NCBI RefSeq assembly: GCF_048128805.1 | Contig: NC_135998.1 | Span: 29,246,992 to 29,310,991, forward strand | Direction of reading: 5' to 3' | Source: Centroberyx gerrardi | Taxonomy: Eukaryota > Chordata > Actinopteri > Beryciformes > Berycidae | Length of the DNA stretch: 64,000 bases | In this document: positions 12,756 through 25,312 of the stretch, piece after piece | How the letters are laid out: each line of letters begins with the position of its first letter | Numbering within the stretch: position 1 is the first letter of the stretch | Program-made: the position numbers and the translations under genes | The notes under the pieces: model-generated | The model's input: only the letters and a program-made list of their open reading frames with translations | The model's database searches: none | Told to the model about the DNA's origin: nothing

Positions 12756-15342
12756 GTAGTTTTCCTACTCAAAACACAACAAGATACATGGCAAAAGTCA
12801 AGTGCAGCTGACGGTTGCTAGCAGCTAAATGTGAGTCAGTGTCTTCTTCTGACACACACACACACACACACTATAGAAAAGTATTTCAAGTGCTTTACAA
12901 AATGTGGATCTGCCAAAAAGGCAAGCATATGCTATCCACGCATAGCACATATTGTCTATGGCTGGCATCAATCCATCATTCCTTTCTAGTATAACATGTG
13001 GAAAGAAGATAAGAGTCAAGGGCCTGAGTGACAAAGCTGCATTATAGGTGTTATATTCAAATACTCATGTTGATTTCTCTGTTTTTGATCACTTGTTGAA
13101 TAGTGCACTTCATTTCTATTCATTCTTGTCCAGCTAAGAAACGGCCTAAATAAAAAAAAGAAAACTGTGAGGGCAGTTTATGCTTCCACTCCTCACATTC
13201 CAATCCTGAAACTACAACACAGTACACTTCCCACTATTGACATTATCTTCACCCACCCTCTTAACTCAACAAAACCCATTCTTCCAACACCGAATTCTCT
13301 CAAACATGTTGTCCATGTTTGCTATGTGAGTGCAGTTGACTCTAGTTAACTCTGCCTGTGAAAGTGACACATAGCTGCGGCAGGGTGTTGGAAGTGGACA
13401 CAAAGAGGGTCACTATAACGCTGAATTCAAATCAATACCTTATCTTCCTGAGAGTTTTGAAATGACAGCATTGAAAACTGTCACTCATCAAAAACCGAGG
13501 AAATTCCTTATCCCCTGCAAACAATGTGTGATTAAAGGCTGAGCTGTTTTCTTTGGTCCGGTGACAGTTTTTCTTTTCAGCCCACACAAGGCAACCTAGA
13601 CAGCGTTTCCAGCTTTGCTCCACTGCCCAAGCGGAAAGAGCTGTTTGTGTGGAATTTCTCACTCTTATCTTGCTAACAGGGATGATTCAAGCTATGAAAT
13701 AAGTCATTCACCAGTTATTACAGTAATCACGTCACAGAGAAAATATATAATCATCATATCTTGAGTCATTGCTCCATGAGCCAGCTGACTGACCCTTTTG
13801 TGTCAGTAGGGCATTTTTTTCACTGCCCTACTCTCTTCGAATTTGCTATCACTTGCAAAGACACAACATGCATTTTTTAATAATTTGAGAAATTATATAT
13901 TTTAAAAATAGGAAGGTTTACTCTTGCCGGGAACTTCTTAAATGCCTGTGAGTTACTGCTGCCACAAACTGACTGACTATGTGCTGCCTAGGACTACTCT
14001 GTGTGTCTAAGCCCTACTGTATTAGTGTAATCATTGGTCCATGTCCTGGGCCAGAGTCAGGCAGCTGTTCCTGAAGCCCAAGCATGCCAGAAGAAAAGCT
14101 CTAAAAACCACTGCCTCATGTCTAATGATTCAAACCAGCAATGCTGCAGACATGAACTAATCCACAAAGACGGCCAAAGCCTCTCCGAGGCCTGGGCAGA
14201 GAGAGAGACGGAGTGATGGGGAGGGCAAGTGGAGCAAAACGTAACAAAGCAAGAATATACTGTACTGTATATAGTCTAATCTGATGAAGGGAGATGAAAC
14301 AAGGAAAAACGGGGATGACGCAATGGTGCACAACATATGAAAAATAGGGGAGGGGGGAGTACGGGAATGCAGCTATCAAGCTGGTAGCTGGCAAACGACC
14401 AGCTGTCAATCATGTCCGTTACCAGGGCCACACCTACAACATGTCTGCTGGAGTCTGATGCCTTTAACGCAACCAAACCACAGAGAATTTCAGCAGCACA
14501 TTCAAACAGAAAAGTTTCAGTGTCATGTCACTTTTTATCCTGTATTCAGCCTGAACAGATGCTTTGCTTTCAAACAAACAGCTAAACAAGGGTATAGAAT
14601 ATTAAGCCTTGGCCAATACAGAATTTCTGCTTCCAGTAGCAATATCACTCGGATATTTGGAGAGTAACATGACCAATTATTGTTTTACCTGCAAGTAGAC
14701 GCTTTTTTGTGACAGCTTGAAGTCGTTGCTTTGCTGACTCAAAGTTCAAAATGTACTAAAGCTGTTGGATTACTTTACATAAGAACTGACAATGTTTCTA
14801 GATGCAACTGGCATTATAAGAAACACTTTTCACAATGGAATAATCAAAATGCAGCAATCATATGTGTGGATATGTGTCTGAGGAACATTAAGCCTATACA
14901 GAAAATGACTTTGATGCAGGCTTATTGTTCTTAGTAGGCTGCTTCACATCTCATTGCATACCAGTTGACCCTTGTGTGCCGTCTGATCCACTGCCACTAC
15001 ATTCCAAGAAATAGAAGTAGGTTACGCTGCCATGACAACCTTGTCCATCACCACGTCAGGACTTGCCCCTGGTTTCAGCAGGAGTCGCAAACAGCGCAGA
15101 GCACAATCTCCTTTCCTGAGGTGGGGTTTGCCCCCTTAAGCCCTTTTTCCCTGAGCTAATGTCATCAGCAGCCGTACCACAGCCTTTGTTTGGCCCTCCA
15201 TCCCCCACTAACTGAGGTTCCCAGCCTAATAAGTCATCCTCTGCATCCTTTATGAACACTAACCCTTGCTCTGAACTGGGATGTAATTTAATCTATTTAA
15301 TAAATGCTATGAAAATAATTTACTTTCAGAAAATGAAAATGT
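12756..15342. other. Non-coding DNA next to mfhas1 exon
   Basis: Apart from one CA run near 12850-12870 I recognise nothing here. Open frames are short and show no known motif. It is probably mfhas1 intron on the minus strand. Confidence 0.5.
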
Positions 15343-15497
15343 CTATTTGGAGGAAAATGTGATTTTGTCATTTTTCTCTATTACAGTGAAGTCATAAAAG
15401 GAAAGTAGGAGGGCAGGAGTCACGGGGGGGATCGAGGGAGAGTGAGAGAGACAGAGAGAGAGAGTGAACTGATAGATAGGGCTTAAAGACTGCTTAC

Positions 15498-18390
15498 CTG
15501 GAAAGGCGTGTGGGTTGGGTGACCCTCGTTTGAGGCACTTGGAACACAGAATATGTACAGAGTAGTGGAGCCCAGGCCACTCCTGTAGCAGCACATTCAA
15601 CTCTTCGACAAGTGGAGTAATGGCTTGCCATGCAGTCCAGATATTTGGCAGGGAAGCATGGCTGGAGATGGACAGGGTCTCTGCCTGCAGTTTGCCCCTA
15701 GAAGGCCGGCAGCTGATCACCACAGGGACTTTACCACGATAGGCAAAGATCTGATGCCTACCGTCCGACCTCTGAACAACATGGTTGTTTATCTGCACAC
15801 TGAAGCGTGCAAACAGTCCAGGAGGAAAGAGGAAAGGGAAGCTGTACTCGATTTGCAGCTGCTCCACAGAGAAGAACTGACACAGAGACAAAGCGCTCCC
15901 GCTCACCCAGGCCTCTGCATGGGGTTCTTCGTTGCTGACATAGCTGGGGAACTTGTACCACGCCGTGGCTCCATTTAGCGGTTTGCTGCGGGGTTTGTTG
16001 ATGCAGTAGCAGATCCCCATCTTCTCCAGAAGCTCCATGATGAGATGAAGGTCTTGCTGGGTCTGGATGAGGGGTCTTAGGAGCAGGCGGATGACATTGG
16101 AGGGCAAAAGGCCGTGCTGGAGAAAGCCCTCCACATGGTGCTGCAGATGGGTAACCCTGAGGTTCTCTCCCTTCTCCCCCTCTATGACCAGACTCACCCT
16201 CCCCTTGTCCCCCCTCTCCCCCTCAGACAGAAGTCTGTCCAAAAGTGTTGATTCATCCCTCTGAAAGAAAACATTGAGAATTGCAATGAATCGTGGAAGA
16301 TTGTGAAACACGTACTCCTTAAGAGTGAGACTGTCCTCAAAGTAGAGTAGTTTCCCGCTCTCGTGAAGGTAGGATAAGGCGCTCTGCAAACGGTCCTCTG
16401 TCAGTCCTGCCTGGAGGCCCAAACGGGCGGAGTCCCACCATGAGAGCCACAGGTCTTTGGGCTTAAAGTGCAACTCCTCAAGCATCTGCCAGGACTTGGG
16501 CAGCACACGGTGGAGGTTGGGGAAGATGTCCCTGTGGTCTGCAACAGACATGAGCTTCTCCCTCAGCCTCTGGATGTTCCTTTGGCTCTCAGTGCAGCTG
16601 ACACACAGGACAGGAGAGAGGATCTGCAGCCTGTGGTTGAGCATGTACTGCAGCTGGGCTTTCTTCCGTCTCAGGTTCTTGTCAGAGACACTGTAGAAAA
16701 GGATGTGAGGGCTGGAGGTGCGGAGGTTGAAGCCCTGCTCCAACGCCTGGTCCACCTGCTGAGCGAGGTTCCTCAGGCACTGAGTGTCTCTCTTCTCCTG
16801 CAGGCCAATCTGTCTGTGAATGTCCAGACCCTTCTCCTCCACCTCCATGTCTCCACATAGGTCCGTGTGCGTGCCCACCAAGCACACCACAGCATGGGGT
16901 ACTTTGGCACTGAGGAGGTGGAGGAAATACCCGACGTGGGCATAAAAGTTCTTCGGTGAATATGTTTTGAGATTCACAACAAGAATGTACAGAGCACCAG
17001 GGGAGAGAAAAAAAGGTTTGATGAGGTCATAGTTTTGCTTCCCTGACAAATCATACACTAGAAATGTAAGACTGCGATCAGCGTCTGCTACCCAGTTAGT
17101 CACTTCAATTCCTTTGTTTCCCTGGATACCTTTAGCATCCTGCTGTTTGCTAACCACACTCTGCCTGAGCAGTGTTTTCCCAGCATTTTTCATTCCCATC
17201 AAGACTAGCTTTAGCCTTGGCTTCACAGCAAGCTGGGAATGTGCAAGTTCCTTTTGATAGGCTGCAATGTAAGGAATCCCCTTCATGCAGACCTCATAAG
17301 GAGGCTGGATGAGGGGGTTGTCCTTAACCTTCCAAATGTTGACTTTGGAGAGCTTTCCAAAATGATCTGGAAGTATGGCTATTTGATTACCCTGTAAAAC
17401 AAGCTCCTCCAGTTTCTCCAGCTCCACAATAGAATCTGGCAGATATGTAATGTTGTTATTGTCCAACCAAAGGTTTGCCAACTTGACCAGCTGCCCTATT
17501 TCCCCAGGAACAAAAGTCAGTTTATTCCTGCTCAGGTAAAGTTCCTCTAATCCTGTGATGCTTAAAATAACCTGGGGAAAGTTCTCAAAATCATTTGAGG
17601 ACAAATTTATCATTTTCAGTCTTTGTAGATTGCCGAAGGAAGGAGGCAGAGCTGTGAGGTTGTTACCGTCCAGCATCAGGCTCTCGAGATTGTGCAGGTG
17701 ACAGAAGGTGTCAGGTAATGTGGAAATGTGAAGACTACTGAGCCAAAAGATTTTTATGGACTGCAACTTCATAATGTCTCCTGGTAGTGTCTCAAACTTA
17801 TTCCCAGAGCAGTCGAGTTCCTCCAGGTCACCGAGGGCAAGAATCTCAGGGGGGAAATGGTTTAGCTTGTTGTGATCTGCATCCAGTGTGCGCAGCCTCT
17901 TGAGGTTTGAGAAGGACCTGGGGAAATCACGCAGGTCATTGAAGCTGATGTCCAGCTCCTCCAAAACCTGAAGCGCTCCGATTTGAGACGGCAGATACTG
18001 GATTTTGTTATGACTGATGCATAGTTTTTTCAGCCCCTTCAGTTCACCTACATCCTCAGAGAAGCTCCTCAGGCAGTTGTGGCTCATGTCGAGCTCCACA
18101 AGCTGGCCGAGCTCAAAAACCACACAAGGAACAGCTATGAACTTGTTCCTGCGGAGGACAAGGATGCGCAGGTTATTGAGGGTGGCTCCCAGACCCTCTG
18201 GCAGCTCCTGGAGGGAGTTGTTGCCCAGATTGAGCACCTCTATCTCGCTTATATCTTCAGGTAGTATGATCTTCTGGTTGTTTTTGGAGCAGAGGGTGAG
18301 CTGGCGCAGGTTGCTCCGCAGCTTCCTGGACCGGAGGGCAGCATCCCTCCACAACCTGGCCGTCTTGAGGTTGTTCTCCTTGTCCTCCAT
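15498..18390 (-). CDS. mfhas1: mfhas1, large first coding exon (LRR-ROC-COR protein)
   Basis: MFHAS1 (MASL1) is a cytoplasmic leucine-rich-repeat ROCO GTPase-like protein linked to Toll-like-receptor/inflammatory signalling (family knowledge). The exon encodes about 964 residues: [17 protein letters not shown] near the N-terminus, about 13 LRRs of 23 residues (roughly 53-352), then a ROC domain with P-loop GMKNAGKT (about 402-409), a DLSG switch-like motif and GTHTDLC in place of NKxD, then a COR-like region ending at SPNPHAFP. The start at 18390 is preferred because it sits in ACCATGG context and gives the family's usual N-terminal length. An in-frame ATG at 18438 has weak context. Translation past 15498 reads into intron: CCAG|GTAAG is a donor in phase 1. 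Human MFHAS1, about 1052 residues, has a further C-terminal stretch not found here, so the gene is 3'-partial in the window. Confidence 0.93.
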
Positions 18391-18960
18391 GGTGTTGCAG
18401 CCCGACCCCTCCTCCTTGTTTTCATTGAGAGTTTTCATCAATTACACTGAGCGGGCAGCATGGTGGACGGTGTCCTTCGTCAATTAGCGCTCTCAGCGAC
18501 AACACAACCTTCATCAGAGCTATATTCCACAAGAAAGGCAAAAGGATAACCAGTTCAAGCCGAGAAATGATCAAGCTTTTCAATCGTATCAGGACGACTG
18601 GACCTGGCCGCGGCGGCGCTCCACGCATCCTTTTCTCCTGCGCCACACACACCACACAATAAAAACAAACCAACCGCAATTACAGCTCCAATATTAATCC
18701 CAGAAGGGTAGACCTGTGCCGCCGGTGCGTTTTCTTATCCAGAGCCATCCTCGTCGCCAGAATAGTAGTCCTCTGAATCAAGCTCGCAGGCTTTCTCTTG
18801 TGTTTTTCGCTTTCGAGCCGCAGCTCTTTCAGCTGTCTGTGTTCCCGGCGATGGGAAATGGAAATGGAGCAGCAGCGACGCCCGTCCACACTGCGTCAGA
18901 TTTCTGAACCCACCTTCCTTCCTGCTTCCTTCCTGGTGTGTGGATGGGAGGGGGAGAAGG
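18391..18960 (-). promoter_or_regulatory. mfhas1: mfhas1 5' UTR and likely promoter region
   Basis: This GC-richer stretch directly upstream of the mfhas1 start (for example CCGCGGCGGCGC near 18608) is the natural place for its 5' leader and promoter. No TATA box or exact start site can be fixed by eye. The extent is a guess. Confidence 0.4.
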
Positions 18961-21830
18961 GAAAGTGATTGTCCTCGCCCGTGCAAATTGCATGAAACCA
19001 TAAAATATATATATTAATAGGCTATATAAAAAGACGATTCGTATCGACAGACATTTCTAACCCAAGTATCTTGAATAGCCTATTATTTATCTAAACAACA
19101 TGGCTACGTACATGTGCTCTGCTGCAAAGTTACACGAGATACATTTGTGATCATGACATGAAGCGTCAGCCTACATGATAAAAGAGTAAAGTGCCAGGCC
19201 AAGCAAACAATCAGTGTGATCGCACATAAACTTAATTTGCCTGTTATCTTGCACACTGACCGACATGCATGTGGACAGGCAGAGTGAGGACTCTGTCTCC
19301 ATCTAATGGACATGATGCGTACAGAGCTCTTGCATGTGAGGACTCAGTATTCAGCACTACATTTACTCCCAGTCAAGAGATGAATTCACATTAACTACAT
19401 TTTTGTGGCCTTTTTTTTCAAATATGTTATCATGTAGGTCTCTTGGTTGAGCAGGAATAACATCTTAAAAGCCAAGTTGGTCTATTTGTTTTCTCCAAGG
19501 TCCCAGAATCAGCTGGTATCTGTTGTGGTTTTAATGTGGCTTTATCAGTGCAGATAGCTGTAGGCGTACTATAAAATATAATTATTTGTAGCCTACTTTA
19601 CTTGGCCTTAGTAAAAGGAACAGATGACGTTTTTTATTATCTTGGCATTTTTCCAGTAGTAAGGAACCATTGCTGAATGAATGTAAAGATACCTGTTGGC
19701 TCTTCTCCCACTTTCAAAGTGCAGGAGTGCAGCAAATGTGTTACATAACTGAACTTGGGGGCATCTGCAAAACAAACAAAAGCACGGGACAGCCAGAGAC
19801 GAGTGAAGGACAGTTCAAATCCAGGTTAATCTGATATTGTCCCATTTGAGTCCTATATTCACAGGGGCATACAAGTAGAGACGTGGGAGTCATACATTGC
19901 AAGCTTGAATAGTGAGGACTTATGGTGCTTACTGTATAATAACAGGATAACTGATGCATTTTGGAGAATATCCCTGTTGAAAAAGAACTTAACATTAAAA
20001 AAATGATTCAAAGTCCATACAAAAGATGACGAAGATGTATCTGAAACCATAACAAATTAAATATGTTGCTGTCCATCTGTAGAAATACTTATGCAGCTCA
20101 ACAAGGGTGTCATGATGGTATTGCTGAGGTGCTGGTGGTGCGGCACCCTTGTACACAAGGTGCCTATCCAAGGTGCATCAACCTTAGACTTAGGCATGGA
20201 GAAACAGGCCATGCTCCAATCACTCATCATGGAGCCACTGCTGCAGGATCGCCTTCCCTGGTAATGAGGGCTTTAAATGTCTATGTGAAGACATGTCAGC
20301 CGAGCCCAACGCTATGCCCTCTGGTTCTGCTGTGCTGTCTGAGCTACAGGGGAATCTGTGGCCAACGGTGTTGCAGGAAAGGGTAAGATGGCTGAACCTG
20401 ACCAACCTGTCAGACTAGGACAAGGAGGATGCCTCCATGCAGAGGAGGTACAAGGCTACCAATAAGGAAAGAAAAGACTTAACAGCTCTATTTCCCCAAG
20501 GAAGGCAATATCATGCCACATGCAGAAGTTTTCAGATGGCTCCTCTACAGTGGGGTGCATCAGCAAGGGACAGGAGGAGTGTAGCCTGTTTGAGACAGGA
20601 ACTACCTGCAGTTAATGTTAATGAGACAAAGGTATAGAAAATGCTAAACTGTCCACTATCACAGACTAGTTTCCAACCTCTCTACAGAATGCTGAGGTGC
20701 AACAACAGTCACTGACTCTTCCTGCATCATTATCAGCAACAGCATCAGCTTTGGGCCATCTGGGAGGTTGTTGAGTATGTGGGAATGTTTGGGTGTGTGT
20801 CATTATTCTTCCTTTCTCTCTACAGCCTTAGTCAGCAAGGAGAGCCTGAGCACTGGTGAGTCACAACTCCAACCTGTAGACCTGTAGACACCACAGTGAA
20901 ACGTCAACATGTCGACATGCGAATTAGTCAATTTCCCGACTTCATATCTTCTAATTTCACTGAGATATATCATCTGTGACTCAGTCATTTTCCAATGTAA
21001 CATATTTTTAAATATGTCAGTATCTCAAATGTGAATCTGTCAATTTCCATATTTTAAATATCACTGTGAAATGTCAGTATGTGACTTAGTCAATTTCCCA
21101 GTTACATAATTTTGATTTATTCCATCTTTTCTATTCCAAGAAAAGATTCTGGCATCATTACCTTTTTACTGTGTTGTATCTTATTATGCTGTTGATGACC
21201 CCCCCCACCTCAAGAAAGAGCTTGAAAAGAGTCATTAGAGTCCATTTTTAAGCACTCAAATGAATATACTATCAATCTATTCTTACAAAAGTAATTCTCA
21301 ATCAGTTTTTAGTTATCAGGATGGGTGCAGTCACAGAGCTTTACAATGGGACATGCCGGCACTAATGAATCACCCGTCAAAACTTCCAAGTCACGGCTTG
21401 TTTGAGGACACAACTCTCCCTGGGTTTTACATTCCTCTCTGAATCAGCATGAGTTGATCCGCTCATTGTCATCCAAGGAAAGAATATACTCATCTCTGAA
21501 GTCACTCATAACTGTACTTTGAAAAACATAAATACACAAGGTAAAAAATAAAATACTTGGACACATATTTTCCAAAATTATCTTTAGGTTTGCCAGTCAT
21601 TTTGTTGTGCTTTTTATTTTCCCCTTTGCCGACTGGGACGTTAATCTTAACCCTGTTAATGTATGACAGCTTGCAAACTGGACAAGCTACCAAACTGTGA
21701 ACATGAAATACATGTTGCCATATTGACTGCAGGGAACTGCCACATATTAAACATTTTTTAAAACCATCATGTCTTCACCAATAAACAAACATTTTTTTCA
21801 AGCATACAGTTAGGGAAATTCAAATCCATT
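18961..21830. other. Intergenic DNA between mfhas1 and ppp1r3b
   Basis: No gene recognised. In mammals eri1 lies between these two genes, and I find no exon with exonuclease motifs here. The open frames near 20063-20386 and 20437-20637 match nothing I know and have no clear splice context. A diverged repeat at 20895-21110 is listed separately. Confidence 0.5.
20895..21110. repeat. Diverged short tandem repeat
   Basis: Two to three imperfect units share GTGAAA-GTCA, then TGTGACTTAGTCAATTTCC-like strings (for example near 20925, 20980, 21035 and 21080). Units are roughly 60-90 bases and well diverged. Confidence 0.4.
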
Positions 21831-23046
21831 TCTTTATTGACCAACATCATAATTTATTAACTTACTTTTTAATATTTGTATTCCAGTCCCAAACACCCAT
21901 TTTCAGATGCATCAAATGAAAGCAAAGGCCTCACAACTGAAAACTACACACAAAAGAAATGCAAGCATTGGTTTAAAAAACAATTCAAGTCATAAAAATT
22001 ATTTAAAAAAATTACCAATGTTTTTCTTTAACAGTAAACCAGGGTGATTGACAAAAATGTACAGTGTCATAAATGTGTGAAACAGACCACAGAACTAATG
22101 AGCTAGTGTGCAAAAGGGACCAGTGTCAACATGTTGTAATATAGGGGGTAAAACCTTTAAGAACACGCAGTCAAACAACACTTAAAGTGGCATGAGTCCA
22201 TAATCAATATCCTAGCTAAATCCATAATACACCACAAAGATTCAACCTGCTTACTAGAGACCACACATCCTCTGCAGTCTATGTATCTTTTAGCTTTATA
22301 TACCAATTTACTATGCACCCTGTATCAGTGTATCAGTGTATCAGCATACAGCAGTTAAGGTCAAAATGTTCTAGCAAGTATACCTTTTTAAATAACTTGT
22401 CATCAGAACATATTATACACAACTGGCCCCAACGGATACCCTGTTGAATATTCATGACATCGACCGATGTCCTGACCACATTTTCTCACCCTTTTATATT
22501 TAAGGTCATATTACATTGCAAAAGAGAAATGAGTAATGACTGCAGCTTTGTAATGTTGAGCAACTGTCTGAACCAACACGTCTTGTGAAATATCAAAGCA
22601 TTATTTCTGGGTGAGGCTGTGTGGCACCGTCTGTAGAGCAGCCACATTTTAACCTTACTTCTGCTGTGGCACCTCTTATAGCCATTTATGATTTCCTCAT
22701 TGCTGAAGAAAAGAAAACACAAGGAGAGCAGACTACCCACTTAAAAACAGCAGTCCTCTCCCCTTGGTTCAGCTAATATTTTGTCTGATGACCATAGTTA
22801 GAAATCAACATAAATTCACAGCAGCCTCCATCCCATGGGTTAAAATGCACGTTAACATACGAACACGCTAACATATTGACATTTGATATTTCAGAAACAC
22901 AGATGCCCCATTCTCACGGCAATACCTGAAAAATTATTTTAAGTTTAAAAAAAAATAAAATAAAAAGAAGACACTGAAAATAGACATGAACTTGTGCAAT
23001 TTCTATTTCACACCTTGAGAGTAGCCTCCTTGCAGTTCATAACAGT
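21831..23046 (-). other. ppp1r3b: Probable ppp1r3b 3' UTR
   Basis: This AT-rich DNA follows the ppp1r3b stop on the minus strand. A TTTATT (minus-strand AATAAA) at about 21832 could be the polyadenylation signal, giving a 1.2 kb UTR. Other AATAAA-like hexamers occur, so the end is uncertain. Confidence 0.4.
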
Positions 23047-23889
23047 TCAGTAGTAGGGGCCAATATTCTCATATCCTGCATAACTTGGCCAATCGGGGAA
23101 GAGCCCATGGGAACATGTGGGGCTCCCATAGCGGTCAAAGTGAATTCCTAGGTCAAAGGAGTGTCTCTGCTGCTCCATTCTCCTCCGGGACGACCAGATG
23201 ATCCTGTAGTTCTTCCCCTGGTTGCTGTCCCAGTACATGCGGCCGTCGACTTCATAACAGATGGCAAATTCAATGTGCTCGTGTGGCCTCAATTGATCGG
23301 GCAGTACAACCTCAAAGGAGAAAGTGTCATTGGAGGAGCCTGGATATGTGTCCTTCATATACAGGCATGCCACATCTTTGTGGCTTTTCCAGGTGTCAAA
23401 GGTCACCCGCAACTTCACGGACTTCTCAAAGGACCGATTTTTTACTTTAATGGTTCCTGCCATTGCATTTTCTCTCAGCATGCAGTGCTCCAGGCAGACG
23501 TAGTTGTTCTCCAGGTGCTGGCGGAACTGCAGGTAATCTGAGGAAGGCTGGGTGAAATCCAACACCAATTTGTCCTCCTTGGCTGATGTGAGTGAAGAGT
23601 TGAGCATCTGTTGGATGTTTAGGGGAATACCTATTGGATCATTAAATTCAGAGAAAACCTTCACCTTGGTTAAGGACAGGCCTTTGTGGTCCGCAAAAGA
23701 CACCTGCTTTTTGGCTTTTTTATTCTCTTTATCCGGAGATCCTCCATCCTTGGACTCAATCTGATCAACACAATGTGAGTGTTCAAACCTCAGGCAAGAG
23801 TTTAGACAGGGTTTGCAAGGTTTAGGAGTCTTTCTGTAGCCAAACTCCTCTTTGGACAAGTAGAGAGGTATCGCCAGATCAATCGACAT
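23047..23889 (-). CDS. ppp1r3b: ppp1r3b, PP1 glycogen-targeting subunit G_L
   Basis: PPP1R3B brings protein phosphatase 1 to glycogen in liver and other tissue, promoting dephosphorylation of glycogen synthase (family knowledge). The 280-residue product (human about 285) has the PP1-docking RVxF-type motif KQVSF at about 61-65. A CBM21 carbohydrate-binding region follows at about 125-233 (NRSFEKSVKLRVTFD, then SFEVVLP, then ICYEVDGRMYWDSNQGKNYRI). The C-terminus is GYENIGPYY, the short tail by which G_L binds phosphorylase a. I start at the ATG encoding MSIDLAIPLYLSKEEF. The frame is open further upstream, but a splice acceptor (TTTAG at about 23921) shows that part is intron. The whole coding sequence is one exon, as usual for the family. 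Confidence 0.95.
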   Translation of the reverse strand: MSIDLAIPLYLSKEEFGYRKTPKPCKPCLNSCLRFEHSHCVDQIESKDGGSPDKENKKAKKQVSFADHKGLSLTKVKVFSEFNDPIGIPLNIQQMLNSSLTSAKEDKLVLDFTQPSSDYLQFRQHLENNYVCLEHCMLRENAMAGTIKVKNRSFEKSVKLRVTFDTWKSHKDVACLYMKDTYPGSSNDTFSFEVVLPDQLRPHEHIEFAICYEVDGRMYWDSNQGKNYRIIWSSRRRMEQQRHSFDLGIHFDRYGSPTCSHGLFPDWPSYAGYENIGPYY

Positions 23890-23976
23890 GGTGGATTCAG
23901 GAGGAAACAAGCCGAGTAGACTAAAGAGAAGAAGAGGAATGTTAACAGGTGATGAACCGGGCAAACAAATCCTTTC

Positions 23977-23995
23977 ACACACACACACACACACA
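23977..23995. repeat. (AC)n microsatellite
   Basis: About nine AC units in the ppp1r3b leader intron. It creates a cysteine/valine-rich open frame that is not real coding. Confidence 0.9.
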
Positions 23996-24145
23996 TATTT
24001 GAAAATAAGCTGGTGAATTGCAGTGCCTTAAAAGTCTGAATGAAACTGTATTATGACACTTCTAACTCAGTGAAACTACCTTGTTTCAACCTGCTTTTCT
24101 AACTGAATGCTTGTAGATTGCCACAAGTAGCCCTATAGTCTAATG

Positions 24146-24485
24146 CAGTGGTTCTCAACGTGGGGTCCAGGGACCACCAGGGGTCCTTGAGGGGATTCCA
24201 GGGGGTCCCCAGCAAATTGATGAATTGTTAAACTTCAGCATTATTTCATTTACAAGAAGTTAAAACAATTAGAGAATGCAGAAGAATGACTATTTTGATC
24301 ATAGTTTCACTGTTATCTCTCTACCTACAATACAGATAGTCATGGAATTCTGGATAAAATCATATCTAATAATAAAAAATATTCTCAGATTTGGGTCCGA
24401 GACAAAATCTCATCAAATGGGGGTCCGTGGCTATAATGTGGACTAAATTAGGGTCCTTGATATGGAAAAAGGTTGAGAATCACTG
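24146..24485. mobile_element. hAT-type non-autonomous element (Charlie-like)
   Basis: The ends are imperfect inverted repeats: CAGTGGTTCTCAACGT at the left, and CAGTGATTCTCAACCT when the right end is reverse-complemented. It is flanked by 8-base duplications GTCTAATG (24138-24145) and GTCTAACG (24486-24493), one mismatch. An 8-base target duplication with CAGTGGTTCTCAA ends is the hAT-Charlie signature. It has no open frame of note and sits in the ppp1r3b leader intron. Confidence 0.8.
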
Positions 24486-24674
24486 GTCTAACGTATGCTG
24501 GAGCACAGTGGTCCACGCTGTGATACTCGGTTACCTTGCTTGACTTCTGAAATGTCACCTAGGTTTCCAATTTGCAGAAATGAAGTATGAGAAAAAGAAA
24601 TTCAGCCGATATCTCTAGCACATATATTTCTATAAGCAGTCATGCACTTTTCGGCGCCCACGTGTCGGACTTAC

Positions 24675-24900
24675 CTTGAACAGCTGCTTTGAAACATTTA
24701 AATGTTTCCCTTTTTGTTGCAACGCTGCACGTCTAGCCTGAGATCATGGCGATTTAGTAACGCGCGCGCGACACTGTTCTGTAGCTTTGAAGAGTCACTA
24801 AAACGTCTGTGCGAAAGTTCTGCTCGCGAGCTACCTCCACAGATTCTTACTTGGAGCAAACGTTTGTCTCTTGGCCTCAAAGCTCACACACAGTTCACGT
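24675..24900 (-). promoter_or_regulatory. ppp1r3b: Probable ppp1r3b non-coding exon 1 and promoter
   Basis: On the minus strand TTCAAG|GTAAG ends at 24675, a good donor that can pair with the acceptor at 23921. That would splice a non-coding leader to the coding exon. The DNA at 24740-25030 is GC-rich, including a GCGCGCGCG stretch and a CCAAT sequence near 24917. The transcription start is not determined, so the upper limit is a guess. Confidence 0.5.
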
Positions 24901-25255
24901 GAACACGTATCGCCAGCCAATCAGAGCGAGCCCTGGAGGAGTGATCGACTGGTGCGGGCTCGTGCCACCTTTATTTCATTCAGCTGGGCCTTTACATTGT
25001 CGGGGCGAAAGTCTCCCCCGGGGCGTGGTACTAACCCCCAGAGAAGGTTGTATGAATTATTAATTCACTCTCTCTTTTCATACATATTTTTCCATTCATT
25101 TATTTGTCTCGGTGTGCTCTACTGCTGTAGTTTTGCACACCTGATTCATAGCCTATATTTCAAATTTATAATTCCATTCTAGTGTCGTAGCCTTGTTGGT
25201 TCCATAATGTTTAATGTCCCTCATTTGCGCTATTCTTTTTTATGCTCCATTTTTC

Positions 25256-25312
25256 TTTGCTGCATTTCCCCACAGGGATGATTAAAGTTTCATCCTGCCT
25301 TTATTTCTATCT
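25256..25312 (+). repeat. LINE 3' tail (Rex1/Babar-like)
   Basis: TTCCCCACAGGGATGATTAA AGTTTCATC followed by TTTCTATCTTATCTT resembles the conserved 3' end of fish Rex-type LINEs. No body was recognised upstream. Confidence 0.4.

Noticed and set aside
15343..15497. C-terminal extension of the mfhas1 frame
   Set aside because: Follows a clear splice donor and is low-complexity; it does not resemble the family C-terminus, so it is intron.
18017..18487. Leucine/serine-rich plus-strand frame
   Set aside because: Antisense shadow of the LRR-coding exon of mfhas1.
23890..23994. N-terminal extension of ppp1r3b starting MCVCVC
   Set aside because: Derived from a CA repeat and lies across a splice acceptor; the family starts at MSIDLA.
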